A stretch of 8,822 nucleotides of DNA. It comes from Schaedlerella sp. (lineage in GTDB: Bacteria; Bacillota; Clostridia; Lachnospirales; Lachnospiraceae). The stretch lies in assembly GCA_020024595.1 (NCBI GenBank), contig JAHHTO010000101.1, positions 1 to 8,822 on the forward strand, read 5' to 3'. Positions within the stretch are counted from its first letter, which is position 1. Every line of letters starts with the position of its first letter. The position numbers and the translations under genes are program-made. A model generated the notes under the pieces. It was given only the letters and a program-made list of their open reading frames with translations, searched no databases and was not told the origin of the DNA. Below are positions 6,172 through 8,822 of the stretch, piece by piece.

Positions 6172-7407
6172 CTATGCTCGGAAGCGTTCCAATATTTTAT
6201 GCAAGTAATCAAAAAATCCTGCTTTCTTTATGCTTTCAGATGCAATCACATCAATTTTTCCTATTTCTTCTCCCTTCAAAAAGTACTTGATCTCTCCCAC
6301 CTTATCCCCTTTCTTCATAGGCGCCGTTATTGATTTTTTCTGATGCTGATCCTTGCTAATCCCCGTCAAATCTGCGCCAGACGTATCCAGATAAGAAAAT
6401 GTATTCTTGTATACAATTTTAGTTTCTTCTTCTACTCCGCCGTCAACCTTCATATTTTCCAGCTTCTCAGGTTCCGTATCCTGGTAAAGCTGGCATTTAC
6501 CAAATCCATAATTCAGTAAAGCTGTCGCATCTCGAAATCGGGATTTAGAATCTCCGGCTGCCATCACTACAGCAATCAATTCAATTCCATTCTTTTCTGC
6601 AGTTGCCGATACACAAAACTTTGCTGCTCCGGTAGAACCTGTTTTCAAACCTGTAGCATATGGATACTGACGGACCAGTTTATTTGTATTTGTCAAACCA
6701 AATTCCGAAGACCCCTTGCTTGTTGTATGTGTGATATTTTCCATCCATATCATGCAATAATCATGAATTTGTGGATATTTTGTAATCAATTCTCTGGACA
6801 TCAGTGCAATATCCCTTGCCGTTGTCATATGCCCGTCTGTATCCAATCCATTGCAATTTACAAAATTCGTATTTTTCATACCAAGTCCCTTGGCACGTTC
6901 ATTCATCTGCCGTACAAATTCCTCTTCACTGCCGCATATGTATTCAGACATGGCAACGCAGGCATCATTCGCACTGGCCACTGAAATACACTTCAACATC
7001 GTATCTACAGTCTGTGTCTCTCCCGGCTCCAAAAAGACCTGAGAACCGCCCATTGAAGCAGCGAACTCCGAAGTTGTCACTTCGTCTTCTAACTTGATTT
7101 TTCCACTCTCCAACGCATCAAAGATCAGAAGCATTGTCATAATCTTGGTCACACTGGCAGGCGGCCGCGGCGTATCCACATCCTTTTCATAAATCACTGT
7201 CCCGGTAGAAGCTTCCATTAAAATAGCTGATGGAGCACTTACATCAACACCAGGATTCACAGGCTCTGTCTCTTGATTTTCAGAATTCTCTGATTCCACC
7301 ACAGTTTCATCATTTTCTTCTTGTAACATCCACGCTTCTGCAGGCATTGCGTATACATTTTGGACACAGAGCATCCCACCTAAAATTAAAGCAAGAATCT
7401 TCTTCAT
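6172..7407 (-). CDS. dacF: Serine-type D-Ala-D-Ala carboxypeptidase, DacF-like
   Basis: Penicillin-binding protein 5 family enzyme that trims the terminal D-Ala of peptidoglycan stem peptides. Of 411 residues, 1-20 form a clean signal peptide (MKKILALILGGMLCVQNVYA, cleavage after VYA). An acidic Glu/Asn-rich linker at 29-50 follows, then the catalytic domain with SVTK at 85-88 (nucleophile Ser85), SAN at 145-147 and KTG at 255-257. A C-terminal beta domain spans about 305-390. The last 20 residues (KKAGFFDYLHKILERFRA) look amphipathic, suitable for membrane association. GAGG lies 9 bases before the ATG. The motif set is the standard SAN type, unlike the SHN-type paralogue at 1613-2944, so the two are distinct subfamilies rather than a recent duplicate. 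The name dacF is by similarity; a sporulation role is not shown by the sequence. It is transcribed leftwards, divergent from the J-domain gene. Confidence 0.93.
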   Translation of the reverse strand: MKKILALILGGMLCVQNVYAMPAEAWMLQEENDETVVESENSENQETEPVNPGVDVSAPSAILMEASTGTVIYEKDVDTPRPPASVTKIMTMLLIFDALESGKIKLEDEVTTSEFAASMGGSQVFLEPGETQTVDTMLKCISVASANDACVAMSEYICGSEEEFVRQMNERAKGLGMKNTNFVNCNGLDTDGHMTTARDIALMSRELITKYPQIHDYCMIWMENITHTTSKGSSEFGLTNTNKLVRQYPYATGLKTGSTGAAKFCVSATAEKNGIELIAVVMAAGDSKSRFRDATALLNYGFGKCQLYQDTEPEKLENMKVDGGVEEETKIVYKNTFSYLDTSGADLTGISKDQHQKKSITAPMKKGDKVGEIKYFLKGEEIGKIDVIASESIKKAGFFDYLHKILERFRA

Positions 7408-7441
7408 TCATCGCACCCTCTGCTTTTCATCGTCTGTTAAT

Positions 7442-7470
7442 AATATAGTAAATACTAGGCGGATTTAGAA
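7442..7470 (-). promoter_or_regulatory. Weak promoter candidate for the DacF-like gene
   Basis: On the minus strand TATATT (plus 7442-7447) lies 17 bases from TTCTAA (plus 7465-7470). The -10 box is good but the -35 box matches only three of six bases, so an activator or another sigma factor could be involved. It lies about 35 bases upstream of the ATG. Confidence 0.3.
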
Positions 7471-7487
7471 CTATTCCTTCAAGTTCT
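7467..7487. repeat. Inverted repeat upstream of the DacF-like gene
   Basis: AGAACT (7467-7472) and AGTTCT (7482-7487) form perfect 6-base arms around 9 bases, with half-site centres 15 bases apart. It overlaps the weak -35 box of the DacF-like promoter candidate, so a regulator site is possible. Six-base arms in AT-rich DNA can also arise by chance. Confidence 0.35.
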
Positions 7488-7546
7488 TGTCATTTTCTTT
7501 TTCTGCTGTCACCGATTATTTTACTTTAATCCCACGGCTCTTTTTC

Positions 7547-7578
7547 TTGATTTTTCTACGACAATAGCGTAATATAAG
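7547..7578 (+). promoter_or_regulatory. Candidate promoter for the J-domain gene
   Basis: TTGATT (7547-7552) and TAATAT (7570-7575) are 17 bases apart; an overlapping TATAAG (7573-7578) is a better -10 box but at wider spacing. It lies 45 to 50 bases before the ATG. No CIRCE heat-shock element is present in this spacer. Confidence 0.4.
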
Positions 7579-7623
7579 TAACAGTTCTATCGTTTTCCAG
7601 AACAAAAGGGGAGAAATCAATCA

Positions 7624-8328
7624 ATGGCAATTCGTACATATTATCATATACTTGGGGTTTCCCGTGAGGCGACCCTTGAGGAGATCACTGCCGCCAAAAA
7701 TGCACTGGCAAAGGTCTACCATCCCGATGCCAACATGAATACCGGCATTGATACAACTGCATATATGCAGGAAATTCTGGAAGCATACCGGGTTCTTTCC
7801 AATCCGGAAAAACGTGCCAGATATGACCGCAAATTATGCGGTGGTAGCACTCGTGTCTTCCGTACATTTACAATGGGAGAGGCTGAAAATACAGAAAGCG
7901 AAACATCCTTTGTTACTTATTGGGCAGCTGCAGGTAAATTAAATGAAATTGTTGAAACAAGTGTCTGGCTGCTAGAGCAAGAATCTAAAGACGAAAATCT
8001 GTTGCAAAAACTGCTGAAAAAGCTGAGAAAAAATTTGAAATCAGAAAAAGATTTGGATCAAGAGCTGGAAGCACTTTCTATTCAGGCACTCACTTATGTC
8101 AGCACATTGAAAAATGCAGAAATTCCGATGGATTATTGGCAGGCAGATGCCATGAACTGGATTCTGGTGCATTGGAGCCAGAATCAGCATCTAGACTATC
8201 GTACCCTTTTCGCACAGTACGATGCATTTATCAATCAGAACAAATCCAACGCAGAACGTCTAAAACTGCACACGCAGAACAAACAATTCCATCATCAATT
8301 AAAAAGACTGCTGACGTACGCTTTATAA
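7624..8328 (+). CDS. J-domain protein with unassigned C-terminal region
   Basis: A DnaJ-type co-chaperone domain covers residues about 5-70: YYHILGVSREATLEEI opens it, HPD at 33-35 is the DnaK-stimulating loop, and AYRVLSNPEKRARYD at 54-68 closes it. It should stimulate an Hsp70 ATPase. There is no glycine/phenylalanine region and no CXXCXGXG zinc-binding repeat, so this is a class III J-protein and not DnaJ itself. Residues about 95-234 are mostly charged and helical (a Lys/Glu-rich stretch at 118-150, then a Trp-rich part with DYWQ and VHWSQ at 170-186), and I do not recognise that region. There is no signal peptide or membrane segment. GGGGAG precedes the ATG by 10 bases. The gene is alone on the plus strand. 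Its last two codons overlap the end of the phosphatase gene on the other strand and its last nine codons lie in a terminator hairpin. Confidence 0.88.
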   Translation: MAIRTYYHILGVSREATLEEITAAKNALAKVYHPDANMNTGIDTTAYMQEILEAYRVLSNPEKRARYDRKLCGGSTRVFRTFTMGEAENTESETSFVTYWAAAGKLNEIVETSVWLLEQESKDENLLQKLLKKLRKNLKSEKDLDQELEALSIQALTYVSTLKNAEIPMDYWQADAMNWILVHWSQNQHLDYRTLFAQYDAFINQNKSNAERLKLHTQNKQFHHQLKRLLTYAL

Positions 8329-8347
8329 GCGCCGCCGGCAGTCTTTT
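8302..8347. terminator. Bidirectional intrinsic terminator made from two gene ends
   Basis: Perfect 10-base arms AAAAGACTGC (8302-8311) and GCAGTCTTTT (8338-8347) enclose further pairing (G-C, C-G and G-C steps) and an inner hairpin CGCTT-TAT-AAGCG (8319-8331). On the plus strand the stem ends in TTTT, and on the minus strand in TTTTT. It therefore can stop transcripts arriving from both sides. The stops of the J-domain gene (8326-8328) and of the phosphatase gene (8323-8325) both lie in its apex. Confidence 0.8.
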
Positions 8348-8781
8348 AAAAGAGCTTCACATCCCTCTTTTATATTGTCATAAGTCACATCAAAATTACC
8401 AGTGTACCACGGATCTACAATATCTCTCGGTTCATCCGTGAAGTCCAAAAGCCGGCAAACCTTCTGTTCCGGATCTTCTGATAGAATCCGCATCATATTA
8501 CGGATATTCATTGAATCCATCCCTATTAGGTAATCATATTTATCATAATCGTTCTTCGTCACCTGTACCGCACGGTGTGGCAGCACCGGAATCCCTTCGT
8601 GCTTTAACTTTTGAACGGTTCCGTGGTGTGGCGGTGCACCGATTTCCTCGCGGCTCGTCGCCGCAGAATCAATATAAAACTGATCGGTGAGACCACTCTT
8701 ATTAATCATGTCCTGAAATAGAAATTGAGCCATAGTACTGCGGCAGATGTTGCCGTGGCAAATGAATAGTATTTTAATCAT
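8323..8781 (-). CDS. Low-molecular-weight protein tyrosine phosphatase
   Basis: Cytoplasmic phosphatase of 152 residues, the normal family size. The P-loop CHGNICRS stands at residues 8-15 with nucleophile Cys8 and Arg14. The general acid is Asp123 in DPWYTGNFD (123-131). DSAATSREEIGAPP at 38-51 is the usual segment containing the conserved Ser. The P-loop residue after Asn is Ile, as in tyrosine phosphatases; arginine phosphatases of the YwlE type carry Thr there, so a phosphotyrosine substrate is favoured by inference. AAGGAG lies about 10 bases before the ATG. No polysaccharide or tyrosine-kinase genes are near, so the target is unknown. The 41 bases beyond its start hold only the ribosome site. 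It converges on the J-domain gene and overlaps it by six bases. Confidence 0.95.
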   Translation of the reverse strand: MIKILFICHGNICRSTMAQFLFQDMINKSGLTDQFYIDSAATSREEIGAPPHHGTVQKLKHEGIPVLPHRAVQVTKNDYDKYDYLIGMDSMNIRNMMRILSEDPEQKVCRLLDFTDEPRDIVDPWYTGNFDVTYDNIKEGCEALLKDCRRRL

Positions 8782-8822
8782 GTTCTTATATCTCCTTAAA
8801 CCGTCGTATTTCCTTGTATTTA

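Noticed and set aside
7408..7623. Sporulation sigma factor (SigF/SigG) or CIRCE elements in the divergent spacer
   Set aside because: No pair of boxes at the right spacing and no TTAGCACTC/GAGTGCTAA repeat could be found.
1..8822. A new defence, mobile or otherwise undescribed multigene system
   Set aside because: All nine genes belong to known housekeeping families with normal lengths and intact motifs; there are no transposases, integrases, direct repeats or compositional breaks that I can see.

Overview
The window looks like chromosomal DNA of a low-to-mid GC, spore-forming-type Firmicute, most likely a gut Clostridia/Lachnospiraceae member. This rests on the protein flavour (ScpA/ScpB, DacF-type carboxypeptidases, the long LeuA form), strong AAGGAG/GGAGG ribosome binding sites and AT-rich promoters. 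The genus cannot be fixed from sequence reading alone. There are no RNA genes, insertion sequences, phage genes or CRISPR arrays. Nine protein genes fill nearly all of the window, and no gene-free stretch exceeds about 220 bases.

Layout, left to right: leuA (minus, C-terminus cut by the window edge); a D-Ala-D-Ala carboxypeptidase of the SHN-motif type (minus); scpB and scpA, the two non-SMC condensin subunits (minus); a membrane-anchored metallophosphoesterase (minus); deoC (minus, GTG start); a second D-Ala-D-Ala carboxypeptidase, DacF-like (minus); a J-domain protein (plus); and a low-molecular-weight protein tyrosine phosphatase (minus).

Transcription: deoC, the phosphoesterase, scpA, scpB and the SHN-type carboxypeptidase form one probable leftward operon. 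deoC and the phosphoesterase overlap by ATGA, and the next gaps are about 20 to 135 bases with no convincing terminator. A promoter candidate in front of deoC is covered by two overlapping 10-bp perfect palindromes that fit the GntR-family operator pattern. The DacF-like gene and the J-domain gene are divergent from a 216-base spacer. The J-domain gene and the phosphatase gene meet tail to tail, sharing 6 bases, and their last codons form the stem of a two-way intrinsic terminator.

Functionally the central block joins chromosome condensation (ScpAB with SMC) and peptidoglycan trimming (two carboxypeptidases). The deoxyribose-phosphate aldolase and the phosphoesterase have no obvious mechanistic link to these. 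scpAB next to a dac gene is a known Firmicute neighbourhood. I see no evidence for a new defence or mobile system. The points most worth checking are the palindromic operator before deoC, the terminator built from two overlapping coding ends, and the unassigned C-terminal part of the J-domain protein.
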